A stretch of DNA of 64,000 nt, taken from assembly GCA_035628505.1 (NCBI GenBank), contig DASPJR010000158.1, forward strand, positions 1 through 64,000, read 5' to 3'. Positions 1 through 7,116 of this stretch are shown piece by piece (within the stretch, counting starts at the first letter, position 1; each line of letters starts with the position of its first letter). The stretch comes from DASPJR01 sp035628505. GTDB taxonomy: Bacteria; Planctomycetota; SZUA-567; H5-PLA8. The notes beneath the pieces were generated by a model. The model worked only from the letters and a program-made list of their open reading frames with translations. It did not search any database and was not told the DNA's origin. A program made the translations under genes and the position numbers.

Positions 1-251
1 TGTGCCGGAACGCCAGCCATGGGGATGGGATCGGTCCCCTTGTTGCGAGCGGTGAGCGTCAACCCCAGCACGCGCGCGACGGTCTTCGCGTCGTCGTAGA
101 AGAGCTCGAAAAAATCACCCACGCGAAAAAACAGCAGGTGCCGCGGGTAGCGCTGCTTGGCGGCGAAATACTGTTTCATGATCGGCGTATCGGCCGACGA
201 GCCCGGTCGCGGCGCGTCGCCGCCGGGTTCGGGGGCTTGCGGTTTGTCCAT
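1..251 (-). CDS. mutS: DNA mismatch repair protein MutS (N-terminal 83 codons, cut by window edge)
   Basis: The reading frame starts at an ATG at 251 and is open to the window edge, so only the first 83 codons are present. After a low-complexity leader of about 24 residues (Pro, Gly, Ala, Asp rich) it shows the conserved MutS domain I block: MKQYFAAK, then LLFFRVGDFFELFYDDAK and IPMAGVPAH. The Phe-x-Glu mismatch-reading element is visible in the GDFFELFYDD stretch. MutS recognises mismatched bases and, with MutL, starts repair. An alternative start is the Met at the beginning of MKQYF. Identification is firm; what follows it in the genome cannot be seen. Confidence 0.93.
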   Translation of the reverse strand, partial: MDKPQAPEPGGDAPRPGSSADTPIMKQYFAAKQRYPRHLLFFRVGDFFELFYDDAKTVARVLGLTLTARNKGTDPIPMAGVPA

Positions 252-308
252 CGTGGGAGCGAAGTTTCAAGTGTGCGGCATAAAGTTCAAGTTCAGTTCC
301 CCTCTCCC

Positions 309-412
309 TTTTGTAGCGCAGGCATCCTGCCTGCCAGCCGTTGGGAAGAGCTTTCCGCCTCAGCCGGACAATTAAGAAAATTCACTCGCAGGCTGGAAGC
401 CTGCGCTACAAA
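309..412. repeat. Inverted repeat of the GTAGCGCAGGC family
   Basis: Two arms of about 25 bases (309-334 and 388-412) are inverted copies with two mismatches. The left begins TTTGTAGCGCAGGC and the right ends GCCTGCGCTACAAA. Each arm is itself imperfectly palindromic. The element lies between the divergent-type mutS start and the 3' end of the PPOX gene, and looks like a dispersed REP-like element. Confidence 0.8.
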
Positions 413-421
413 TTCGCCGTG

Positions 422-868
422 CTAGGCAACAGGAACTTCGTAATACTCGAGCGCCCACTCCTGCATGTAGCGCACGCGTTGCGGGATAATTTTATAGACG
501 ATCAGCGCCGGGTTATCGATGCTGCCGAGGTACTGTCGCAACAGCGGATTGCTCTCCCAGATTTGCAGCAAAATGGCGCGATCGGTCAAAACTTCCGCTT
601 TTCCGCTGATGCGGACTTGATCATGTCCGTCATTCATGTAACAGAGTTCGACATTCGGATTCGCCGCGATCTCCTGAGTCTTATGGTACATCTTGAGGTT
701 CGCGACGTAGACGATGAAACCATCGGTCCGCACCGGCGAAACTGGGCGCACGCGCGGCTTGTCGCCGTCGATGCTGGCGAGCATTGGAAAGCGGTCGGCC
801 TGGACGATGGCGCTGGCGAGCTTAACCAGCTCAGCGGGATCGATCGGTCTGGGCGTTGGCTTGGACAT
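422..868 (-). CDS. Pyridoxamine 5'-phosphate oxidase-like (PPOX) FMN-binding protein
   Basis: The 148-residue protein has the split-barrel flavin-binding pattern of the PPOX / general stress protein 26 group: FPMLASIDGDKPRVRPVSP (first strands), then FIVYVANLKMYHKTQEI and VELCYMNDGHDQVRISGKAEV. Members bind FMN or F420 as homodimers and act as small oxidoreductases; the substrate cannot be told here. No signal peptide, so probably cytoplasmic. The start at 868 has AGGATTG about eight bases upstream. It is monocistronic: its 3' end faces the repeat at 309-412, and the next gene is divergent. Confidence 0.82.
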   Translation of the reverse strand: MSKPTPRPIDPAELVKLASAIVQADRFPMLASIDGDKPRVRPVSPVRTDGFIVYVANLKMYHKTQEIAANPNVELCYMNDGHDQVRISGKAEVLTDRAILLQIWESNPLLRQYLGSIDNPALIVYKIIPQRVRYMQEWALEYYEVPVA

Positions 869-939
869 GAGGCAATCCTCTGGGTTTTCAGTCAGTATTG
901 TTTACTTCACACGCGCCAAAATGTTGGGAGAAAAAACGA

Positions 940-1650
940 ATGTCGCGACTGACTACCACGCTGCCCGTGGTTGCCATGCTGCTCTCGATGACTCTCAGCG
1001 CCGGCGAAGCCACGTACAAGGATCAGACCTACACGCCGCGCGAAATCGAAGGCTGGACGGTGAAGGTCAACGATCGCATGCTCAAGGAAAAGCCGGAAGC
1101 CTCCGAGCGGGCGTTGAAGCTGCTGCAGGTCAAGCTCTACGACATCGTTCGCACCCTTCCGCCCGAACCGGTCGCGGAACTCAAAAAGGTGCCGATCTGG
1201 TTTGAGCTCGAAGACCCCCTTGAGCCCTGTGCGTGCTACCATCCGGATGTAAACTGGTTGAAGGCCAAGGGCTATGATCCTGCAAAGGCCAAATGTGTTC
1301 AGCTCGCGCATCCCGACGAATTTCTACGTTACTCGATCGATCAGCCCTGGATGGTTCTGCATGAGCTCGCGCACGCCTTTCACGACCGCGTGCTCGGCTT
1401 TGAAAATCCGGAAGTCGAAGCGTGCTACCGCCGCACCCGCGAGGCCAAGCTTTACGACGCCGTGCTTCACATCCGCGGTAAAACCGAGAAGCATTACGCG
1501 ATGAAGAATGCCAAGGAGTTTTTCGCCGAGATGAGCGAATCCTACTGGGGCACGAACGATTTTTTCCCCTTCGTTCGCGCCGAGCTCAAGAAGCACGATC
1601 CCGAAACCTTTGAGCTGCTCAAGAAAATGTGGACGGCGAAAAAGGATTAG
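940..1650 (+). CDS. Secreted zincin-like metallopeptidase, unknown family
   Basis: The 236-residue protein begins with a signal peptide (MSRLTTTLPVVAMLLSMTLSAGEA). ATG 940 was chosen over an in-frame upstream ATG at 922 because it directly precedes the signal peptide and follows GGGAG. A zinc-binding HExxH motif, HELAH, sits at residues about 141-145, in the context MVLHELAHAFHD. Acidic residues downstream in EFFAEMSESYWG could give the third ligand. Cys-rich ACACYHPD before the motif may form disulfides. The family is not recognised with certainty; a function in the periplasm or outside the cell is inferred. The second HExxH protein of the window (12997-13797) has a comparable size and layout. 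Confidence 0.75.
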   Translation: MSRLTTTLPVVAMLLSMTLSAGEATYKDQTYTPREIEGWTVKVNDRMLKEKPEASERALKLLQVKLYDIVRTLPPEPVAELKKVPIWFELEDPLEPCACYHPDVNWLKAKGYDPAKAKCVQLAHPDEFLRYSIDQPWMVLHELAHAFHDRVLGFENPEVEACYRRTREAKLYDAVLHIRGKTEKHYAMKNAKEFFAEMSESYWGTNDFFPFVRAELKKHDPETFELLKKMWTAKKD

Positions 1651-1736
1651 GCTGCCAGCTCCATTTTTGAATAACAGTTTTGCCCGGCCGGCGTTAGCAT
1701 CATGAGCTAATCGGTTCCTTAGAAGGAGTGCGCGAA

Positions 1737-2756
1737 ATGGCTGATCACCTCACCACCTCAAACGAGTGCCCCGACTGTGCGCCGCTTTCACGCCGCGGCT
1801 TCGTGAAGACCACCGCCGCTGCCCTTGCAGCGCTCACAGCTGCGGGAGGCGCCGCACGTTCGCTGCTGGCCGACGAGAAAAAGCCGGCGTCCGAGACACT
1901 GGTTGCGCAACTTCATTCGAGCCTGACCGAGCAGCAGCGCAAAGCCATCTGCTTCGACTTCGACCACCCGCTGCGCTCGCGCGTCGAGAATAACTGGAAC
2001 ATCGTCAAGCCGACCATCAGCGATTTCTTCACCAAAGATCAGCAGGCGCTGATCAAGGACATCTTCATGAGCCTGCATAGCGACGAGTACGCGCAACGCG
2101 TATTACATCAAGTCGAGCATGACAGCTCCGACATCGGCGGCTTCGGCGCATGCTCGGTCGCGCTCTTCGGCGAACCCGGCCCAGACAAGAAATTCGAATT
2201 CGTATTCACAGGCCGGCACGTCACGCGCCGCTGTGACGGCAATTCCGTAGAGGGCGCGGCCTTTGGCGGGCCGATCTTTTACGGGCATGCGGCGAAATCG
2301 TTCAACGAGAAGCCGGATCACCCGGAGAACGTGTACTGGTACCAGGGCCTGCGCGCGAACGAGGTCTTCAAAGCGCTTAATGGCAAGCAGCGCGAGATGT
2401 CGCTGCGCACCGACTCGCGTCCCGAGCGCGGAACGGACACCGTGAAGCTCGCCGGAAAAGGCGGCGCGATGCACGGCGTCCCGATGACGGAACTCAGCGC
2501 CGACCAGAAGGATCTCGTGCGCAAAGTCATGTCCGATGTGCTGGCGCCATTCCGCAAAGTCGACGCCGACGAGGCCATGAAGTTCATCGAAGCGGACGGA
2601 GGCTTCGATCAGCTGCATATGGCTTTCTACAAAAACATGGACATCGGCAACGATGGCGTCTGGGATGTCTGGCAGATCGAAGGGCCGTCAATGGTCTGGT
2701 ACTTCCGCGGCGCCCCGCACGTTCACACCTGGGTCAACATTCGCGCCCGGAGTTGA
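1737..2756 (+). CDS. DUF3500 family protein with twin-arginine signal
   Basis: The protein of 339 residues opens with a Tat leader: SRRGFVKTTAAALAALTAAGG. The body has DUF3500 hallmarks: SLTEQQRKAICF near the N-terminus, then FVFTGRHVTRRCDGNS and AFGGPIFYGH in the middle, and WYFRGAPHVHTWV at the C-terminus. The start is ATG 1737, which follows AGAAGGAG with good spacing; a GTG at 1728 overlaps that ribosome site and is less likely. DUF3500 proteins are exported and their activity is not established. Tat export suggests folding or cofactor loading in the cytoplasm. A CACAGAG-type repeat begins directly after the stop codon. Confidence 0.85.
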   Translation: MADHLTTSNECPDCAPLSRRGFVKTTAAALAALTAAGGAARSLLADEKKPASETLVAQLHSSLTEQQRKAICFDFDHPLRSRVENNWNIVKPTISDFFTKDQQALIKDIFMSLHSDEYAQRVLHQVEHDSSDIGGFGACSVALFGEPGPDKKFEFVFTGRHVTRRCDGNSVEGAAFGGPIFYGHAAKSFNEKPDHPENVYWYQGLRANEVFKALNGKQREMSLRTDSRPERGTDTVKLAGKGGAMHGVPMTELSADQKDLVRKVMSDVLAPFRKVDADEAMKFIEADGGFDQLHMAFYKNMDIGNDGVWDVWQIEGPSMVWYFRGAPHVHTWVNIRARS

Positions 2757-2758
2757 TG

Positions 2759-2898
2759 CACCACAGAGAGCACAGAGAACGGCTTGGATTCGGGAACCGC
2801 GGTTGAATGTGCACACAGTTGGTCACGCGTCATCGGCGTTTTTCCGCATTCGTCGGCGGTTTATAAACAGTTCTCTGTGTGCTCTGTGATTTCTGTGC
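2759..2898. repeat. CACAGAG-family long inverted repeat, copy 1
   Basis: The left arm (2759-2780, CACCACAGAGAGCACAGAG) and right arm (2870-2898, CTCTGTGTGCTCTGTG) are inverted and flank about 90 bases. The copy fills the gap between the convergent DUF3500 gene and mnmG, so transcripts from both sides would form a long hairpin. Related copies lie at 8240-8400 and 10047-10168. Confidence 0.8.
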
Positions 2899-2910
2899 TG
2901 AAAAGAGCCG

Positions 2911-4893
2911 TTACGCCAGCGCGTGGCCGTGCTGCGTCAGGTAAATCGCCAGCAGCGACATATCGGCGGGTGTGACGCCATCGAGGCGCAAAGCCTGGCC
3001 AAACGTTCGCGGGCGGTGCTTGCTCAGTTTCTCGACGCATTCGCGACTCAGGCCGCTGACGCCTTTGAAATCCACTGCCTCGGGAATGCTGCGGTTTTCC
3101 AGATCTTTGAGCCGCTCGACCTGGCGGATCTGGCGGCTTAAGTACCCTTCATACTTTGCTTCAATCAGAATCGCTTCGGCGATCGCGGGACTCAGCGCTT
3201 TCGTTTCCAACTCCGTGCCTGACGCCTGAACCCTGAACCCTATCCTCTCAATCGTCGCATCCGGCATGCGCAGCAGTTCCCAGTACGACTTCGCGTCGCC
3301 GGGCGTGCGATGCTTTTTCAGGTACTGCACGGCGGCATCGAGCTCCGCCTGCTTGCGATCGACTGCCGCCGCGGCGGTGTTGTCGAGCAGGCCCAGTCGC
3401 TTCGCGTGCGCAGCCAGGCGGCGATCGGCGTTGTCCTGCCGCAGCAGCAGCCGGTACTCGCTGCGCGACGTAAACAGGCGGTACGGCTCGGTGATTTCTT
3501 TCGTCACCAGGTCGTCAATCATGATGCCGATGTAGGCTTCGTCACGGCCGAGCACGAACGATTCTTTTCCATTCGTGAGCACGTCCAGCGCGGCATTGAT
3601 GCCCGCGATGATTCCCTGCCCCGCCGCCTCTTCGTAGCCGCTCGTCCCATTGATCTGCCCGGCAAGGTAAAGACCTTTTGCGCGGCGTGTCGCGAGCGTC
3701 TGTAGAATCTGGTGCGGCGGAACCATGTCGTATTCAATCGCGTAACCGAAGCGCATGATCATCGCGTCTTCACAGCCCGGCACGGACTTCACCATCTCCA
3801 TCTGAATTTCCGGCGGCAGGCTGGTCGACAGCCCATTAACATAAATTTCTTCCGTGTCACTGCCTTCGGGCTCGAGAAAAATCTGGTGGCTTTCTTTGTC
3901 GCTGAAGCGCACGATCTTGTCTTCGACTGACGGACAGTAACGCGGGCCTTTGGCCTTGATCTGCCCCGTGTAAAGCGGCGCGCGGTGCAGGTTGTCTTTG
4001 ATCAGCTGGTGCGTGCGCTCGCTGGTGCGTGTCAGCCAGCAGCAGAGGCTCGGCCGCTGGATGCTTTCCGTGCGGTAGCTGAACGCCGGCGGCGGATCGT
4101 CTCCCCACTGCTCTTCCATGCCCTTGAAGTTGATCGTGCGCGCATTCAGGCGCGGCGGCGTGCCGGTCTTCAGGCGCCAGAGTTCAAAACCCATTGCTTC
4201 GAGCGAACCCGAGAGACTCATTGCCGCCTGCTCGCCCGCGCGCCCTCCGCGGCTGGTCTTCGTCCCTTGATGAATCAGCCCGCGCAGAAACGTTCCGGTG
4301 GTGAGAATCACCGTCTTAGCCGTGTACGTCAGCCCGCTCCCGCCGCGAATGCCGACCACGCGCAGCGAACCTTCCGGGGGCGCGGCGACTTTCAGATCTT
4401 CGGGAGCCACTCCGTCGCGCAACGCTTTCAGCCGTTCGGTGTAATTGCGGATTTCGGATTGCGGATTTCGGATTGAGCGTTCGGCGTCGCAATCCGATAT
4501 CAGCAGTTCTTCCACCATCTCCTGCCGCAGCGTCAAATTGGGCTGCTGCTCGATGAGCTGTTTCATCAACAGCGCGTAGAGTCGCTTGTCGCACTGCGCG
4601 CGCGGACTCTGCACGGCCGGCCCGCGCGAGCGGTTCAGCATGCGAAACTGAATGCCGCTGCGGTCGGTGATCAGGCCCTGCGCGCCGCCAAGCGCATCGA
4701 CTTCGCGGACGGCAATGCCCTTGGCCGTGCCGCCGATTGCCGGATTGCAGGACATCTGCGCCACAGACTCGAGCGCGATGGTCGTCAGCAGCGTCTTGCA
4801 GCCCATCCGCGCTGCCGCGAGTGCCGCTTCGCAGCCCGCGTGGCCAGCGCCGACGACGATGACATCGAAATGAAAGCTTTTACCTTCGCTCAT
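2911..4893 (-). CDS. mnmG: tRNA uridine-5-carboxymethylaminomethyl(34) synthesis enzyme MnmG
   Basis: FAD enzyme that with MnmE makes cmnm5U34 in tRNA anticodons. The 660 residues carry the N-terminal dinucleotide fold VIVVGAGHAGCEAALAA, the signature blocks QMSCNPAIGG and RAQCDKRLY, the second signature GYEEAAGQGIIAG, and a typical C-terminal helical domain ending LRLDGVTPADMSLL. It is about 30 residues longer than E. coli MnmG. The extra length includes a stretch around residues 135-175 holding RSIRNPQSEIRN, encoded by a tandem 14-bp repeat, and a second short one near residue 551 (RVQASGTELE). Both look like captured intergenic repeats. The ATG at 4893 lacks a nearby ribosome site; see the hairpin at 4905-4923. 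Confidence 0.96.
   Translation of the reverse strand: MSEGKSFHFDVIVVGAGHAGCEAALAAARMGCKTLLTTIALESVAQMSCNPAIGGTAKGIAVREVDALGGAQGLITDRSGIQFRMLNRSRGPAVQSPRAQCDKRLYALLMKQLIEQQPNLTLRQEMVEELLISDCDAERSIRNPQSEIRNYTERLKALRDGVAPEDLKVAAPPEGSLRVVGIRGGSGLTYTAKTVILTTGTFLRGLIHQGTKTSRGGRAGEQAAMSLSGSLEAMGFELWRLKTGTPPRLNARTINFKGMEEQWGDDPPPAFSYRTESIQRPSLCCWLTRTSERTHQLIKDNLHRAPLYTGQIKAKGPRYCPSVEDKIVRFSDKESHQIFLEPEGSDTEEIYVNGLSTSLPPEIQMEMVKSVPGCEDAMIMRFGYAIEYDMVPPHQILQTLATRRAKGLYLAGQINGTSGYEEAAGQGIIAGINAALDVLTNGKESFVLGRDEAYIGIMIDDLVTKEITEPYRLFTSRSEYRLLLRQDNADRRLAAHAKRLGLLDNTAAAAVDRKQAELDAAVQYLKKHRTPGDAKSYWELLRMPDATIERIGFRVQASGTELETKALSPAIAEAILIEAKYEGYLSRQIRQVERLKDLENRSIPEAVDFKGVSGLSRECVEKLSKHRPRTFGQALRLDGVTPADMSLLAIYLTQHGHALA
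3216..3241. repeat. TGAACCC direct repeat inside mnmG
   Basis: A short stretch containing CCTGAACCCTGAACCC lies within the mnmG reading frame and encodes RVQASG between DATIERI and the conserved C-terminal domain. The same kind of TGAACCC repeat is usually met between genes, so this looks like an in-frame insertion. Confidence 0.45.
4444..4475. repeat. Tandem 14-bp repeat inserted in frame in mnmG
   Basis: The unit ATTGCGGATTTCGG occurs twice without mismatch (4444-4457, 4458-4471) and begins a third time. Read on the minus strand it gives the peptide RNPQSEIRN in MnmG. Repeats of this type are normally intergenic. The insert falls between EELLI and VVGI, in a surface part of the FAD domain that is variable among MnmG proteins. 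Confidence 0.75.
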
Positions 4894-5270
4894 GACTCTG
4901 GAGCGCGGGCGTTCGGCGCCCGCACCTCTCTCCTTTTACAGGCAGAGAAGTTTACCATCGGCAAGGGCGTGTGCCACTAGACACCTGTGGAATGCATCGA
5001 GGTGAGCATGTCCCCCCCTCAACCTACTAAGACGATTAGCTATCGCCATTAGCGACTCACTTTTAAAAAAAACTTTTCATCTCACGCAAATCCTTTAGAT
5101 ATAAAAAGTTATACAAATCGTTACTCGAATCAACTTTCGGGTAACTGCCACCGAAGAATAGCTACACCTTGTGCAAGTTGTCCCAGCGGGTCTAAACAAG
5201 AATCAGAAACTCGAAGCCGGAGGCCACGATGTGGTGTAGTTTGCACTGTCCCGTTTTGGAGAAGCCCTAC
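4894..5270. other. Intergenic region between divergent mnmG and the SASA gene
   Basis: This stretch of 377 bases must hold the promoters of both divergent genes. It contains the hairpin at 4905-4923, an A+T-rich section at about 5050-5120 and the ribosome site TTTTGGAG before 5271. No coding region with a plausible start was found. No clear -35/-10 pair could be assigned by eye. Confidence 0.5.
4905..4923 (-). promoter_or_regulatory. GC-rich hairpin between a strong Shine-Dalgarno and the mnmG start
   Basis: GCGGGCG (4905-4911) pairs with CGCCCGC (4917-4923) over a five-base loop. On the mnmG strand the only good ribosome site, AAGGAGAGAGG, lies on the far side of this hairpin, some 35 bases from the ATG. 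Folding would bring the site to about 15 bases from the ATG. It may be a small repeat inserted in the leader, or a translational control element. Confidence 0.4.
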
Positions 5271-6779
5271 ATGCGCTTGAACGCTCGATTTGCAACTTTG
5301 CTCGCCTTCTGTGTAGTCGCCTCGTTTGCCCGCGCCGACGTCAAACTTCAGCCCCTCTTCAGCAACCACATGGTCCTGCAGGCGGAACGTGAGTGTCCGG
5401 TGTGGGGCACGGCTGACGCAGGCGAAGAAGTCACCGTCGAGTTCGCCGGTCAGAGCGTGAAAGCCACTGCAGGTGCGGACGGCAAATGGATGGTGAAGCT
5501 TCAGCCCATGAAGGTGAACTCCACGGGCCAGAAGCTGACGGTTAAAGGCAAAAACACAATCACGCTGGACGATGTTCTCATTGGCGAAGTGTGGCTGTGC
5601 TCAGGCCAGTCCAACATGGAATGGTCGGTCAGCCAGTCGGACCGGCCCAAAGAGGAAATCGCCGCAGCCAACCACCCGCGCATCCGCCACATCAAGATGA
5701 ATCACCGCCCTTCATCACAGCCGGCCACGGATGTTCCTTCAGACGGCTGGAAGGTCTGTTCGCCGCAGACTGCCGGCAACTTCACCGCAACGGGTTATTA
5801 CTTTGCGCTTGAAATCATGAAGGCACTTGACGTTCCCGTCGGCCTGATCGGCTCCAACTGGGGCGGCACGCGCATCGAACCGTGGACGCCGCCGGAGGGT
5901 TTCAAGCAGGTCACGGCGCTCAAGGACATCGCCGACAAGCTCGACACATTCCCCACGAAGTCGCAGCAGAAGGACAAGAAAGATCCGACGAAAGTGACCG
6001 AAGTCATCAATCACCAGTCGCCGCTGGCGCTCTACAACGGCATGATTCATCCGCTGCTGCCCTATTCGTTCCGCGGCGCGCTGTGGTACCAGGGCGAATC
6101 GAATCTGCAGGATGGCATGCTGTACTTTGAGAAAATGAAAGCTCTGATCACGGGCTGGCGCACGATCTGGAACCAGCCCGACATGCCCTTCTACTTCGTT
6201 CAGATCGCGCCCTACAAATACGGCAACACGCCGAATTGGAAGCTGGCCGCGCTGTGGGAATCGCAGGTTGCGGCTCTCACAATTCCCAACACTGGCATGG
6301 CTGGCACGATGGACATTGGCAACCTCAAGGACATCCACCCGAAGAACAAGCAGGATGTGGGTAAGCGTCTGGCGCTGTGTGCGCTCTCGAAGACGTACGG
6401 CAAAGCCGTTCCGGCGATCTCGGGGCCGCTGTACAAGTCCTTCGAAGTCAGCGGCAACAAGATCAAGATCAGCTTCGATCACGCGGCCAACGGCCTGATC
6501 TCGCGCGACGGCAAGCCGCTGACAGATTTCATTATCGCCGGCGAAGATCAGAAGTTTGTCGCCGCCAAAGCCGAGATCGAAGGCAACACGGTGGTTGTTT
6601 CCGCCGAGAGCGTCGCGAAGCCGGCGGCCGTGCGCTTCGGCTGGTCGCAGCTGGCCGAGCCAAACCTCTCGAACAAGGAAGGCCTGCCGGCGGTGTGCTT
6701 CCGCACCGACAAGTGGAGCCCCGACCTGAGCGCCGACGCACCCGCTGCTCCGGCCGCTCCGGTCGCTCCGGCAAAATGA
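5271..6779 (+). CDS. Sialate O-acetylesterase (SASA / SGNH-like) family, secreted
   Basis: A signal peptide (MRLNARFATLLAFCVVASFARA) is followed by an Ig-like N-terminal part typical of this family (LFSNHMVLQAERECPVWG) and then the catalytic domain. The nucleophile block VWLCSGQSNMEWS places the Ser near residue 114, and ALWYQGESN is the second family block. DIHPKNKQDVGKRLA holds the probable catalytic Asp/His. The C-terminus is Ala/Pro rich (APAAPAAPVAP). The length, 502 residues, fits bacterial SASA proteins, which remove O-acetyl groups from sialic acid or other sugars. ATG 5271 was chosen because TTTTGGAG precedes it and the signal peptide starts there. Confidence 0.9.
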   Translation: MRLNARFATLLAFCVVASFARADVKLQPLFSNHMVLQAERECPVWGTADAGEEVTVEFAGQSVKATAGADGKWMVKLQPMKVNSTGQKLTVKGKNTITLDDVLIGEVWLCSGQSNMEWSVSQSDRPKEEIAAANHPRIRHIKMNHRPSSQPATDVPSDGWKVCSPQTAGNFTATGYYFALEIMKALDVPVGLIGSNWGGTRIEPWTPPEGFKQVTALKDIADKLDTFPTKSQQKDKKDPTKVTEVINHQSPLALYNGMIHPLLPYSFRGALWYQGESNLQDGMLYFEKMKALITGWRTIWNQPDMPFYFVQIAPYKYGNTPNWKLAALWESQVAALTIPNTGMAGTMDIGNLKDIHPKNKQDVGKRLALCALSKTYGKAVPAISGPLYKSFEVSGNKIKISFDHAANGLISRDGKPLTDFIIAGEDQKFVAAKAEIEGNTVVVSAESVAKPAAVRFGWSQLAEPNLSNKEGLPAVCFRTDKWSPDLSADAPAAPAAPVAPAK

Positions 6780-6790
6780 CGCGGCTTTCC

Positions 6791-6874
6791 TAATCGCCAA
6801 GCACGCCAAGACGCCAAGAGCGCCAAGATTTTGATTTCTTGGCGCTTTGTTTTTGACGACTTGGCGATTTTCAA
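6791..6874. repeat. CGCCAAG-family inverted repeat
   Basis: A left arm with four CGCCAAG or similar units (6791-6827) is mirrored by CTTGGCG units on the right (6838-6874). Transcribed, it makes a hairpin just after the SASA stop codon and could act as a terminator or 3'-end stabiliser. Confidence 0.75.
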
Positions 6875-6879
6875 ACAAT

Positions 6880-6990
6880 CCGCTCCGGAGGAGCGACGGA
6901 TATTAGCCGGTGGCAAGCGCGGCAGCGCGCGGCCACCGGAACAATATCGCCCTACGCGACGCCGCGCCCTGAAGGGGCGCCGCACACTTC
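6880..6990. repeat. REP-like GC-rich element with nested palindromes
   Basis: It begins CGCTCCGGAGGAGCG, itself a palindrome. It continues with GATATTAGCCGGTGGC, whose GCCGGTGGC pairs with GCCACCGG farther on, and ends near the hairpin GCGCCCTGAAGGGGCGC. It lies directly behind the CGCCAAG repeat, so the 337 bases between the SASA and SGNH genes are largely repeat DNA. No gene is seen there. Confidence 0.7.
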
Positions 6991-7116
6991 CCTGTCAGTT
7001 CGCGCAGCGAGAATTGAAATTTTGTGTCGGGCGTTGCCATAAACTGTCGCTTCGTGGCAGAATTCATGAGCTCGTTGAAATGTCAGCAAGGATCAGACCA
7101 TCCGAGGCATTCGAAC

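Noticed and set aside
5739..6878. A 379-codon minus-strand frame opposite the SASA gene
   Set aside because: The plus strand has full SASA catalytic motifs. The antisense frame starts within repeat DNA and has no family features.
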